This document shows, in pieces, positions 46,379 through 58,119 of a stretch of 64,000 nucleotides of DNA (positions are counted from its first letter, which is position 1; every line of letters starts with the position of its first letter). Made by a program: the position numbers and the translations under genes. The notes under the pieces were generated by a model. That model was not told where the DNA came from. It made no database searches and worked only from the letters and a program-made list of their open reading frames with translations. Source of the stretch: Apodospora peruviana (lineage: Eukaryota; Ascomycota; Sordariomycetes; Sordariales; Lasiosphaeriaceae); assembly GCA_033439685.1 (NCBI GenBank), contig JAUEDM010000002.1, forward strand, positions 744,001 to 808,000. The letters are read 5' to 3'.

Positions 46379-47233
46379 TCATACTGATGTTTCGTCTCCA
46401 TCACCACTTACCTCATCATACACTCCAGCAGTCCATAATATCCCACCCAACAGTTGACTCATAAACCCTTCATCTTTATACGCCTCATCGAAATGGCCCA
46501 GTGCGGTATAGAACGACCGGTTCCCAGGCCCGTCAAACTCCCGGCACCACGCAATGGGATGGTCATCGCCATGGTTCCCACCCTTGTAGGACGCCTCGTC
46601 AACTGTCAGGAGGACATGTATCCGCTGATCTTTGACCTGCAGCGGGTGCGTCTTGAAGTTGTACCACTCATCCAGCCACTCCCACTCCCACTCCTCTTGC
46701 TCTTCTTCCTTCGTTTCAGCCTTTCGGTTTGTCCAAACACCTTTATCCCCCTTGCCCAACGAACCGACCAAAATCGGATGAGTTAGGTCAACCACCCTGA
46801 CGATTCCCTTTTGGGGTTCGGGATGATCCGAAAAGGACGCGCCGATGGCTTTGTTGGTGTACCACTCCGACGACGGGTGGCCGCAGCTCGCGCAGTGGAT
46901 GGCTACTATCCCTTTTTTAGGAGAAGAAGGGATCTCGATGAATGATTGCAGGGACGAGAGTTGTGATGGAGACAAAAAGTCGCCGGAGCACTGGAGGAGG
47001 ATTATCACCCGGTAGGTGGATGACAGAGAAGAGGCGGAGTCGAAGACGGAGGGATCTTCTGTTGCCTCGGCGGTGAAGGGGTTGCTGGATGAGAGCGACG
47101 AAAGGGCCAGGCGTTGGAGGGCGGAAATACCAGCTGGAATGGAGGCGTGGCGGTAGCCGGCTGTTTTGCTGAATATGAGCACTTTGAAGGGTGGAGAGCT
47201 GGTTGTGGTAGTGGTGGTTTTCGGTGAAGTCAT
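46379..47233 (-). CDS. ThuA-like (trehalose-utilisation) domain protein
   Basis: This is a 284-residue intronless frame. The fold is the class I glutamine-amidotransferase-like ThuA domain, for which the biochemical role is unclear. Supporting motifs are KVLIFSKTAGYRHASIPAG at the N-terminus, IVAIHCASCGHPSSEWY in the middle, and later DDHPIAWCREFDGPGNRSFY with TALGHFDEAY. The family typically has 230-300 residues, so this copy is full length. No signal peptide is present. A low-complexity acidic insert (EEEQEEWEWEW) lies at about 170-185. The stop is 225 bases from that of cel6A, on the opposite strand. Other fungal ThuA proteins occur near carbohydrate genes, but no functional link can be seen here. 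Confidence 0.9.
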   Translation of the reverse strand: MTSPKTTTTTTSSPPFKVLIFSKTAGYRHASIPAGISALQRLALSSLSSSNPFTAEATEDPSVFDSASSLSSTYRVIILLQCSGDFLSPSQLSSLQSFIEIPSSPKKGIVAIHCASCGHPSSEWYTNKAIGASFSDHPEPQKGIVRVVDLTHPILVGSLGKGDKGVWTNRKAETKEEEQEEWEWEWLDEWYNFKTHPLQVKDQRIHVLLTVDEASYKGGNHGDDHPIAWCREFDGPGNRSFYTALGHFDEAYKDEGFMSQLLGGILWTAGVYDEVSGDGDETSV

Positions 47234-48238
47234 TTTTTTTTATTTTTGTGGACTTGTTGGTTGCGAGCTAGTGGAATTTACTCGAGGTGTATGAACTTTG
47301 ATCTGGCGATAACTTTATGATGTCAGTTGTCAACGACGGGACAGTGGGAGGCCGACGGCGGGGTTAATTAGTATAGTCGCGGGATGTGGAGGGCGCTGTG
47401 GGCAGATGCGGGGTACCTACCTAGACCAGTAGTTGGTTGAAATGTCAACTGGAGCCGTCAGTATCGTGAATGCCCGGGCTATTCATGGTCTAGACTCAAT
47501 CCACTCTCAACCTCAAAGTCCATCCTCACCATCTTCGGGCCAACAATGCCACCTCTCAGATATCACGACTAGATATGTTAGTGCAGCATCAGATTCCGCC
47601 GTGAGTTTTGCATCAAGCCCAGGGAAGCACATCCGTGGGGTCCAGGCTTTTGTCGTGACGCGACTTCCGACGCGTCAGTTAGGTATTAGGTCTTCGTCAA
47701 TTTCACCGAGGACTGTAAGAAAGTTCATCCAAACGTTCCATGCTCAAATCTTGAACTGTTCTGGTAATCCCGATGCTGCTAACATGGCAAACAGCCAACT
47801 ACCGACTAAAAGGCGATATCATTCTTCAAATACCCATCGTATAACCCGACCATCTGGATCATTTCTTCCAAGCCTCCGCAAAGATGGCAAAGAGCCGCAT
47901 CGCACTGAATGCCGTATTCCGGCTAGCGTGACCCATATCAAGCTTCGATCTCCTGGGGCTTGCTGCGGCTGAGTGTTTACAGGTTAGCGCATGTCGTGCC
48001 AAGGGCCTCGCCCCTTGAAATAGGATCATGCGTTTGTCTCTGATTCGTCCGGACGACGCCACGAGCCAAGCGCTAGCAACGCGACATGCAATTAATCTGT
48101 TCAGCCGTTGCCCAGCTCGGAACAGGCCAGGCATGCCCAGGCAGTGCGTGCTCAAAACCCCGACGTGTTTCTGCAACTGCTTCTCTGACTCTCCATGCCC
48201 AGAGTCAATTTCGAGGTCATCCGTCTGTTTCCGTCATC
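47234..48238. other. intergenic, no gene seen
   Basis: This is the divergent upstream region of the ThuA-like gene and the Q-rich gene. A frame at 47433-47972 exists but has no recognisable feature. Confidence 0.45.
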
Positions 48239-50866
48239 ATGTCGTACGGCGGCCCTTCAGGACAGCAACAGCCACCAGGACAGTTCGAGTATCAACAGCA
48301 GCCACAGTATATTCCGTACAATGGAGCGCAGCAGGCCCAGCAGGTTTCATCGCCCCCGCAACAGGCCAACTTGGTCTCTGCCATGGCAAATGTTGGTCTA
48401 GGAGACGCTGTGCCAGCGGCCCTGAGAGTCAACAGAAAGCCCATCGCGGGCCGGGTCCCGTCCCAGACAATGCAGGCACCGCAGGTTCCGCCCACACCGG
48501 AGACGCCACAGGCCCAGTACTTGCCCTACCGCCCGGTAGAGGCTGTCTCTCCGCCGACCCCGGCATCCACGCCATATGATGGCAGTGGTTATGGGCCTCC
48601 GTCTCAACAGCATGATTTCCCTGGCTTCTCGGCATCCCCAGCTCCGCAGCAATTGCCGGCTGCCCAGGCCCAGGTTCCCCCCGTCTATGAAGTGCCGGCC
48701 TTCTCTGGGCTCCCACCAAACGCCCAGCAAGCGCAGGATGAGACATCGGCCCATAGTCTACCCGCCCAACCTACCCAAGGGGTTGCTGCCGAGCTTCCAG
48801 GACCAGGTGTTGGAGCTCCGCACACCATCTCCGCCCCAACCGTTCCCGGACAACAATATGGCGCGCATCAGGCCTACCCTGACAGCGAGGGGCTGATTGT
48901 CGTCGAGCAGTCTGGCTCTGCTGGACAGCAAGGGACACCGACACAGGTGCAGCAGCAACCAACAAACTCTCCGAGCCCGGCCTCCCAACAAGGTCAACCA
49001 CTGTATACTGCCCCAAGTCCCTCGCAGTCCTTCAATTCCGTGTCCACCCAACCTCCTCCTACGGGACCAATGCAGCCCGGTACGACTTGGCAGCAGCCTC
49101 CTCCGGTTCAAGTTTCTCAGACCCCTCCAGCTATGCAACAGTCGCCCATTCCTCAGCCAGTGGCACCTGGTAGTCAAGCAACCTTCCAGGGTGGGCAGCC
49201 TACACCTTCTTCATATCTCCAGCCAAATCCTGCTCAGCCTCCCCCGAATGCTTGGTATCCTCAACCTGGAGCGCAGCAACCGGCACCATCTCAATACCAA
49301 CAGCCATATCAGCAACCGCAACAGCAACAGCAGCAATTCCAGCCACCACAGCAACCACTTCAGCAGCAGTATCAGCTGTACCAGCAGCAACAACACCCAC
49401 AGCAGCAGGGATACAATCATGCCGGGCCTGCTCCCCATCCCCAACATGGCAATCTTCAAGGCGTTCCCGGATCTTCACGCCCACCCACCGGGATGGCTCC
49501 TCCCGGTGCCCATCCACAACACGCCTCCACATTCCCCGGTGCATTTCAGCCGGCCCCTGGTCCACCACCATCTCCCTTTCCCCAGCAGCCTTCGTACGCT
49601 CCGAATCCCGCCCAGTCACTTCCAGTTGCCGGCTATTCCCCGGCTGCTTTCCCTCCCAAGCCAGCTTTCGGCGCTCAACCCACGCCCCCAACGATCCAGG
49701 GGCCGTCACCGGGTATCCAGCCGGCGGCTTCAGCTCCAAGCTATGGTGCTGCCCCTGGCACGCAGTTCAACTACAACGCTGCAACTGGCTACGGGAGACC
49801 ACCAATGACTAGCAGTGGCAGTTCCGGAAAGATCGGTTCAATGTTCAGCAAGGAGAAGATGGATTCAGTTGAGAAATGGAGCAAGAAGACGGCATCTAAG
49901 CTGGGTGAAGTTATTAAGGACGCCGCCTCGAGTGCACAGGCAGCCGCGGTGAAGGCTTCACAGCAAAAGCCGAAGCCCAGGCCACAGTCAGGATATTATG
50001 GCGCGCCTCCAGGGAATACCGGACAACCGCAGTACCAGAATGCACAAGGACAGCAGAACTACGCGGGACAAGGCAATATGCAGCAAAATGCCGGTTGGCC
50101 ACAGGGCAATGCGAACACCCCTAGCCCTGGATCTGGGCCAGGTACGCCAGGTCCTTCTCAGCGGTACGGGGCAGCACCGTCTCCTCAAGCACAAGCAGGC
50201 CGTGGACAAGCTCCTCAGCAATGGAACCAGCAGCAGCAGCAGCAGCAAGGAGCTCAGCGTCCTGGACCGACACCGAACAATCAGTTTCAAACCGTAACGG
50301 GTACTCCGCCTCTACAGCAACAAGGAAATAACCAGCCGGCTCAGAACTGGGCACCTAATTCCACTAGTGGTCCTACTTCTGCCTCTACTCCTCCACCTGG
50401 ATGGTCTTCTCAGCCCCAACCGCAGCAGCCCGGGCAACAGACTATGCCACAGACGCAGCAAGGCAATCAGCAGCAACGCTGGAGTACCGCGGGCGTCCCT
50501 CCATCGGGACAAATTCGCCCGTCACAAGGCCCAGCTGCTCAGTCCCCTCAGGGACAAAGACCGCAGTTCTCTCCACAAACGAGCAATCCAGGCCAACAAC
50601 AGAACTGGAAACCTCCTACACCGGGCACACAAGGAGGACCACAGGGACCGCCTCAACAAGGGCCGCCTCAACAGCCACAATGGAACCCGCAGACTCGGAC
50701 ATGGACTACTCCGGCATCGAGTACACCGCCCGCTCAGCAACTGGTGAACAACCAGCATACCCAGACTTGGCAGGCTCCTGGTCCATCTCCCGCACAGAAT
50801 CTCAACACGGTAGCCCAGGGTCCAGGAGTCCAAAGCCAGCCGGCTAATCAGCCACCTCCAAATACA

Positions 50867-50897
<31 letters not shown>

Positions 50898-53059
50898 CGC
50901 CTCAGTGGAGTAATTCTGCACCCCAACAACAGAATCAAACGCCAGCAAACGCTCCAGCGCCCATGCAAGGAGCGCCACCTGCCCAAGGCCAAGGTCAACA
51001 ACAACAACAGCCGCCGCAGTGGAATAATAGTCACCAGCAACAGAGCCCACCATCAGTGAACAGTCCTGTGTCCCCTCAAGGAGCGCCACAGGCTCCAGGT
51101 CAACAGCAACAACAGCCAAATACGGCTCCTCCAATGCAAAGAGTGTCCTCTCCTCAACCTCAGGTTCAGGATCAGCAGCAGCAACCCCAGCCAAATATGG
51201 CTTCTCCAATGCAAGGAGTTCCATCTCCTCAACCTCAGGTTCATGGTCAGCAGCAGCAGCAATGGAATAATACTTCCCAACAACAGAGCCAACCTCCACC
51301 GAACACCATCCCTCCAATGCAAGGCGTGCCACCTCCCCAAGACCAGGTCCAGGGTCAGCCACAGCAACCGCAGCAACCGCAACAGCAACCGCAACAGCAA
51401 CCGCAACAGCAACCGCAACAGCAACCGCAACAGCAACCGCAACAGCAACCGCAACAGCAACCGCAACAGCAACCGCAACAGCAACCGCAACAGCAACCGC
51501 AACAGCAACCGCAACAGCAACCGCAACAGCAACCGCAACAGCAACCGCAGCAACCGCAGCAACCGCAGCAACCGCAGCAACCGCAACAGCAACCACAATG
51601 GAATAATAATCCTCAGCAACAGAGCCACTCACCAGGCACGGCTCCTCCAATGCAAGGCATACCACCTCCTCAAGGTCAGGTCCAGGTCCAGCAGCAGCAG
51701 CAGCAGCAGCAATATCCACCCCAACCCCAAGGCAATCCCATTGTCCAACAGACAGTAGGAGTTCCTCCTCCCCCACAGCAACAGCAGCAGCAACAGCAGC
51801 CACAGCAATGGAACCCCAACAACAGTACCGCACCAGATTGGCCCCAGGAATATAACAACGGCCAACCACAACCCCAGTCTCCTCCCATTCAGCAAGGCCA
51901 ACAACAATTCTGGGCTCCCAGTCAGCAGCCCCCTGCTCCAGGCTTGGCCAGCCAGCCGCAAACACCGATGGGAATGGGAATGGGAATAGGAATGCAACAA
52001 GCACCGCGTCAGACGATGTCCCCGGTCACGGTTCAGAGCAGCCCTGGCGGACAACAACAACCACAGTTCCCTCAGGCGCCAGAAAATACCCAGACATACA
52101 ACGGCGTCACCCTCGAGGCGCGATCCTCGACCAGTGTTCTCCCCCCAGGCGTTCTGCCTTCTCCTACTCAGCCCCAACCTCAGCAGCAAGGACAAGGCCA
52201 GATGGCGACTAGAGGCAGAGGAAATCCCCGCGGACGAGGCAGAGGAGGACGCGGTGGCCCACCAGGGATGGGCAGGGCACAAGCACCACCACCTGTAGCA
52301 CAGGCGAAAGATGCCGGCGGTATGAAGGGCCTGTTTAAGAACCCTAAGTTCCTGGTGGCCGGCGGGATCGCGGCCACGGCGACTATTGGAGCCATCACCG
52401 GCTCGTTTGTGCCGATTAGTTTGCCTGGGGCGAAGAAGAGCCCTGGGATGGGGATGGCGAGGATGATGATGGCTGCTGCGTCTGGGGGGGAGGATGGGGG
52501 TGATTTTGGAGATGGTGGTGACGGTGGTGATGGTGGTGAGGACTATGCGGGTGAGGATGGCGGTGACAATGGGTTCTGGGGGGGTGGTGGTGACGACAGC
52601 GGGGGCGGAGGTGGTGGTGAGGAGTATACTGGCGATACCGGTGATTATGGGGGTGGTAACGATGCAGGTGATGGCGGCGGCGGTTTCTGGGATACTAGTG
52701 GCGGTGGAGATGCTGGTGGTGGTGGTGACAACAGCGGCGGCTTCTGGGGCGGCGGCGAGGAAGGCGGTGACGCTCAAGGCCAGGAGACGTACGACGGTAC
52801 CACATACGAGGAGACATATACCGGCAACGACCCCGGATATGGCGGCGAGGCTTATACCGACCAGATCACCGCTCTCGAAGAACAGCAGGCGGTTATGCTC
52901 AACCAGATGGCTACGGAGCAGGCCGACGCGCAGACGTTTGCTAACGCCATGTCGGCTGACACGATGAACAGCATCGGCACGGACTATGTGTATGACTACC
53001 AGTACGTGCAGACCGAGGCGGCCGTATACGATAGTTCGGCTGCGTTGGACTTGATATAG
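48239..53059 (+). CDS. very large Q/P-rich prion-like protein with RGG and Gly-rich tail
   Basis: This is one open frame of 1606 residues from MSYGGPSGQQQPPG. The open frame continues upstream, but this ATG has the first protein-like sequence. About 1300 residues are dominated by Gln, Pro, Asn, Ser and Gly, a composition like that of yeast prion-forming and condensate proteins. Ordered islands: residues about 530-571 form an amphipathic, Lys-rich helix (EKWSKKTASKLGEVIKDAAS). About 1320-1345 is an RGG/RG box (RGRGNPRGRGRGGRGG). About 1360-1395 contains a hydrophobic segment (FLVAGGIAATATIGAITGSF) able to cross or bind a membrane. About 1415-1510 is Gly/Asp-rich with repeated GFW. The last 60 residues are a possible coiled coil (LEEQQAVMLNQMATEQADAQ). 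A QQPQ minisatellite lies at about 1041-1119. The family is unknown. The long open frames on the opposite strand (Leu/Val repeats) are mirror images of CAG/CAA repeats. A LINE begins about 65 bases after the stop. Confidence 0.85.
51372..51595 (+). repeat. in-frame 12-bp minisatellite coding Gln-Gln-Pro-Gln
   Basis: About 14 perfect tandem copies of caaccgcaacag fill roughly 51380-51550. They are flanked by 9-bp caaccgcag variants that code QQP. All units are multiples of three, so length changes keep the frame. The near identity of the copies points to recent expansion or gene-conversion homogenisation. Confidence 0.9.
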
Positions 53060-53108
53060 GGCAAGGCGGATCTAATTTGATTACGATTGTTTCGGAGGTT
53101 GGGTAAGG

Positions 53109-53124
53109 TATATATATGTATATA
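53109..53124. repeat. left copy of the LINE target-site duplication
   Basis: This 16-base copy of tatatatatgtatata is identical to that at 56161-56176. It flanks the retroelement on its 3' side (the element is on the minus strand). Confidence 0.75.
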
Positions 53125-56100
53125 TTATTATTCATACACCGCTGTGCCCTTGGGCGTGTCGGACCTTCAAACTATTTACTGGATAGGAAAACCGTGCCCT
53201 TACGGGTCGGGTGAAAACCCGGTACCAACAATTGAGAAAACACATCAGTGACTGAGCCTGTAAATACAAAAGAAGACGACCTCCTGGCCTTCGATGGAGG
53301 GGGTTTCAACCTGCCGACTCCAGTTCTAGCTTCCTTGCTAGATTGTACATTGGTAATCTTCCCGCATCCATCAGCCAGCTCAGGATCCTTCTCGTTAGCC
53401 GTGCAGCTGGGGGATCAATGCCCTGTAAGACAGTAAAAATCCCGTCGAGTCTGAATATCTGCTCTGTCCCATCTTCGAGTCAATGGTGGAGCCAAACACC
53501 ATACGACTAGGTGTTCGACAGTTTCACGGCCTTCACCACACTCGCAAAAAGGTGTTAGAATCGTTGGGACACCCCGTTTGAATAGGAAGTCCCGGAGCCC
53601 GATAGCACCAGTTCGAATCTGGACCAGTAGTGAGCTTTTCGCCTTGTTGAGGCCTTCATGTCTTGAGTGTTTTATCTCTGAAGATGGTCTCTTTCTGGTG
53701 GTCAAGATCGTCCGCTGGTCTCATCGTTGCCCGACCGTTCCGCTCTCTTAACCATCTTTCCCTCCATTCCTCCTCCGCTATCCTGTCTGTGTCGGTGGTT
53801 CCCCTTGCCCAGGCTGCAATTGTTATAGCTGATCCTTCTACCGCTGTTGGTTTCTGTGGCCCGGCGGCTGCTCGTCGGCCTCTTTTGTCTCTCCTCGACT
53901 GGAACCTTTGGTGCAGTTTGGCGCAGGTCTCGTGAACTATGCTAGCTGGGGTCTTCGTTCCCCCTTGGCCATCGTCAAGGGTGGGCTGTTGGAGCCGGGC
54001 TTCAAAGTCTGCTAATCGTTTCTTCAAATACAGGTCCAACGGTAGTACCCATGTCTCGGTTTCTAGATTGCGGATCGGCGTTGACTTGAAGGCTCCTGCT
54101 ACTACTCGTAGGCTTTTATTCTGGGCCTTTGTGAGTGCTTTGGTGATTTCTCTCGTCGCCGGCTCGCCCCCCTTTCTAGTAGGGATGTGGAATGACGATG
54201 CGCCGTAGGCTATTGCTGACCGAATGCACTTAGAGTACACTCCCCGTGCTTTGGCCAGTCCTAGTCCCCATGTCTTTGCTGCAATCCTTTGTCAGTGCAA
54301 AGTTTTGAGTTTTCATCTTCCGTTCCACTGCTGCAAGATGAGCCTTCCAGTTGAGTTTCCAGTCCAGCCAGACTCCTAAGAATCTAAGAAGCTGTTGGCT
54401 TCACTGGAGTGGTGCCTCCTCTTGGTTGGGCAAGATTTAGCTGGTCAGTCCGCTGTTTCCGTCCCTTGTTGAAGTAGATTAGCTCGCTCTTTTCTGGGCC
54501 AAAGACCATTCCTCGAGTGTGTGCCCACCGCAGGCATGTCTTCCAGGCCGCTTCCAGCTGTCTAACGTTTTCCTCTGGTTCTCTGCCAAAGACAAGGAGA
54601 TTGGTATCGTCTGCGAATCCGACTATTGACAGATGGGGGTGTTCCTCTTTTAACTGCTTGTAGAGAGAAGCAATGTAGAGAATAAAGAGAACTGGAGATA
54701 GTGGGGAGCCCTGAGGGACTCCTGCTCGTACTGCTGCTGGGGTAGCTGTTTTGGCCGTCGAAGTAGAGGGTAGCTTTCCGGTTGGTCAGCCAGTCCTTTA
54801 CCCAAAGAACCAACCATCTTGGAAAGTTCATTTCGCGGAGAGTAGCTAATAGCCGGATGTGATTGACGGTGTCAAAGGCTCCGGAAATGTCTAGTTGCAG
54901 TAGTGATGCAATAACTTTCTGTCTCCATGCCTCTTGAACCTGTGCAACCACTAATCGGACCGCTAACTCTGTCGAGCGTTGCGCTCTATTTCCTATTTGC
55001 TCGTCAGGGAGCAAGCCGTTGGCTTCTGCGACCTGTATGATCTTGTTGGCCACCACTGACTCTATCACCTTCGCTAGGGTTGGTAGTAAAGCAAGAGGTC
55101 TATAGCCTCCTGGTGTCTGGTATACTGCAGGTGCTTTCCCCATCTTTGGTAGGACCACGGTCTTTGCTCTCTTGAAGCGGTCTGGGAACCACCCTAACTG
55201 CAAGCATCTTGTAGCTAAAATAGCTACCACGATAGCTAGCGGTTTCCCGCATGCCTTCAGGAGGCCTGTAGGAAGCAAGTCTTCGCCTGGTGCTTTCCAG
55301 GGACTGGCCTTACTTATTGCCTCTGCCACTTCGTCTGGCGTTACTCTTTGGGTCATCTCAAATTCTGGCTCCCACTCGTTCAGAAAGGTCTGGTCTTGAA
55401 TGTCGGTTAAGTTAGCTGGCGGGTTTGGAAAGAACTTTTTGGCTAGAGCCTCTGCCTTCTCGCTGTGTTCTGCGGCTACCGTCTGTCCCGAAGAATCCTT
55501 GAATGCTGGCAACCTCGGAGGTTCCGGTGGCTGGAAACTCTTCAGCCTAGCCCATCTTTCAAGGCTCCACATCTTGTCTGGCTTTTTCGCCTCGCTCGCT
55601 TCCTGGACCGCACTCCTCCAGGCTCTCGTTTTGGCTTCATGAATTGTTCTCGAAAGCTCCTTGAGCCTTTCGTTATGTTCTTCCCGGTTGTATTCGGTAT
55701 GGACATCTCCGGCCAGTCTCTCGGCTCTCCTTGCCTCTCGGTTAGCTTCTTCCACCTCCCGAGTCCACCAGGGAGAACTGTAGCCGCGATTCTCCTTCCG
55801 TGGAGGGGTACTTTCCTCCGCGACCCAGGTCAGCCAGTCGACTAAATCGTCAAAGGCTTTGCTAAGGCCCTTTATAGTCTTAATCCTAACTGTTAGGCGG
55901 TTTGGCCCCGGATCCGTTAGACCGATGGTCTTGTAGAGCAGCTCTGACTCTGCCTCTACTCTCTTCTTGTTCATCTTCTTCCAGGACCAGCCGGCCTGCT
56001 GGGCCGGTCCCGATTCATAGCCTTCTCCAACTTCAAGCACCTGGGGGTAGTGATCTGACCTGCCGCGGCACTCCTCGCCGTAGTATGTTGTTCGAAGGTC

Positions 56101-56160
56101 TGTCGAGGTCCAGAAGTGGTCTATGGTTGATGTGCGGCCTCGTTGCTGTCCTTGGGGAGC
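53125..56160 (-). mobile_element. 5'-truncated non-LTR retrotransposon (fungal Tad-like LINE), defective
   Basis: The element lies between identical 16-bp repeats. Its 5' end (about 56160) falls inside the apurinic-type endonuclease domain, of which only the end remains (TIDHFWTS, and the SDH motif RGRSDHYPQVL). The reverse transcriptase follows: GGYRPLALLPTLAKVIESVV, the motif A LDISGAFDTVNH near 54870-54900, GVPQGSPLSPVLF, and the catalytic GFADDTNLL near 54600-54620. Motif A and the later motifs are in different frames, with a one-base shift in an A-run at about 54745. A second break lies at about 54240-54420 and a third near 53700. The thumb/C-terminal part is typical for Tad-type elements (RSAIAYGASSFHIPTR, KSLRVVAGAFKSTP), ending in a Cys/His box (CECGEGRETVEHLVVWC). 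The 3' end on its own strand is A-rich (gaataataa). It cannot make an active RT as it stands. Confidence 0.9.
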
Positions 56161-56176
56161 TATATATATGTATATA
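56161..56176. repeat. right copy of the LINE target-site duplication
   Basis: It is identical over 16 bases to 53109-53124 and borders the truncated 5' end of the element. Confidence 0.75.
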
Positions 56177-56491
56177 GAATGGATGAATCATGGTCTAGCT
56201 TGGGAGTACAGGCTAGTAGTAGGTATGGTGAACTCAAGTCTGGGTTGATAATATAAGCTTTTTACAAGTCTCTTTAAAAATGCTCGTTTTAACAACATAA
56301 TTCAAAATCAAAAAGACTATACAAACAGAACCAATTAAGAAAACCAAGTAAAAACCAGCTTGCAACGCCAGTATATGCCCATGTGCTGCGTGTGTTGTTG
56401 TATTTTTAACCGCCCAAATCTTCCCAAGGTGATGTCATACTTTTTCTTTGTAGCGCCAATATAATGCCCTTCTGCGTTTTAAGACGTTCAT
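56177..56491. other. intergenic, no gene seen
   Basis: This AT-rich 3' flank of the bestrophin-like gene was originally also the downstream sequence of the Q-rich gene before the LINE landed. Confidence 0.5.
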
Positions 56492-58119
56492 CTAAACGCT
56501 GTCAACCCCAGTCTTGGTCCTCGCCTTCTCAGCAATCCCCTTAGTATCTGCATGATGGCCCTTGGAAATCTCCTTGGCGAGCTCCTTCTTGATCTCAAAG
56601 TTGCTCTCGATCTTGTGCGTCACCGCCTCGCGGATCTTAGCCTCGCCGCGGCTCATCCACGCCTGAAAGCCCGAGTTGGAGAGCGGCCAGAGCACGCGGT
56701 TGTCGATGGTCTCGATCCAGTCCACGTTCCTGGGCTTGCGGCGGCTAGCAATGATGTCCATCTCGGCCGCGACCTGGGCGCAGTACGATTCCAGAGGCAA
56801 ATCGTTGACGTCCTCGCCGAACGGGTTCTCGATCTCGCGCCCGATAAACAGGAAGGCCAGTATAATATACGCAGCCGCCACCGTGCCCGGGATCGTTATC
56901 CAGTCGAGCTTCGAGACGAGCTGGAAGGGCAAGAGGAGAATGTAGACCCACGTAATCTGGGCGATGGCGATGGCGTAGGCGATGGGCAGCGGGGTGTTGC
57001 AGACGCGGTCGGTGCCCGTCAGCACGTCGTTGAGCGCGGCGATGTTGTTGTAAGCCAGGGTCTGCTGCATCGGGACAACCAGCTGGCCGTTGGCCACGAG
57101 CTCGTCGGTGAAGCTGGCCATGTAGGACAGAATTTCAAGAGGAAGGTTGCCGAGCGGGCGGGCGGCCTTCTTGATGGCCTTGCGGGGGTTACTGGACGCG
57201 AAGGACAGGCCCAGGTATTCGCCCGTTGCCTTAATCACGCCGGGCTTCTTGAGGGCCTTGAGGGCCTTGTCCGGCTCGTCGCGGGTCGCTCGCTGGGCAA
57301 AGGTGTCGAGATGGTTGACGAGGTGCTGGATATCCTCGTACGACGTGTACGGCTCGTAGCGCAGCTTATGCTTCAGAGACGTCGCAAATGCCACAATCAA
57401 ATTCAGAGCCGTCCTGTTTGTTGGGTAAAGAATCGGTCAGTGGAGATGAATTAGATCAGAAGTATGCGGAAGGGCAACTAACATCTTTGCGAGCAAGTCC
57501 TTCTCGACTTCACCATCTCGCTCCTTCGCATGCACCCAAAATACACGACCCAGGTTTTGCGAGCTGAGGATCAGCTGGGCCCAGTATCGGCGACCTTCGG
57601 CGTAGCGCTCGTATGCGGTCGAGCTGCGGAACGAAAGACCCAAACCGACAACGAAACCCAGAACGGTAAGCAGGACACTATCAATGTGACCTGGATACAG
57701 TCAAAGAATATTAGCTGATTGAAGCACAAGTGAGAAAGCTGGAGTTTTTTCGACGTACAATCCCATATGTCCAGCTCATAGAGGACGGTGAAAACGGTGG
57801 TCCAGGCAGCAATACAGATGAGAGGCAAGATCATCTTGGGCAGGATGCTGCCGTGCAACTGCATGAAGATGGGCCATTTCGAGTGCTTCTGGATGTCTCT
57901 GGGTCCGGTGAAGTAGTCGTCAAGGTCCAGCGTCGTGTTTTTTCGGCTGAAGGGGTTCGGCGTGAAAGCGCGGGGTGACGTGACCGAGGCATCGAGGGCG
58001 GGCAGGTTGGTGACAATCTCGGTCGGTTTGTGGTTGGTGTCGTGCGATTGGTTCTGTCCTCCGGCACCAGGGCCCGCCGCCGGCTCGCTAGTGGGGGCTG
58101 CGTGACCGTCTTCGGCCAT
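56492..58119 (-). CDS. bestrophin-like anion channel (UPF0187)
   Basis: Fungal bestrophin-family proteins are membrane anion channels. The model has three exons, 58119-57759, 57690-57483 and 57413-56492, with GT-AG introns of 68 and 69 bases. The product is 496 residues. The N-terminus (MAEDGHAAPTSEP...) is hydrophilic. The family hallmark crosses intron 1: VLLTVLGFVVGLGLSFRSST, then AYERYAEGRRYWAQL. Membrane segments appear at about 108-128 (LPLICIAAWTTVFTVLYELD) and at TWVYILLLPFQLV plus GTVAAAYIILAFLFIGREIE, followed by the conserved NPFGEDVNDLPLE acidic site. The last 100 residues are helical and polar. The ATG at 58119 is the only Met codon at the start; the frame is open further upstream only through a GTG. 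Confidence 0.93.

Noticed and set aside
51372..51595. CRISPR-like array
   Set aside because: The 12-bp units have no spacers, are in coding frame, and the genome is fungal.
50844..52004. Long minus-strand frames of Leu/Val-Ala repeats opposite the Q-rich gene
   Set aside because: They are the mirror of CAG/CAA/CCG codon repeats on the plus strand and have no start, domain or splice context of their own.
56552..57454. 300-codon plus-strand frame opposite the bestrophin gene
   Set aside because: It has no motif. It is the antisense of a strongly supported family member.
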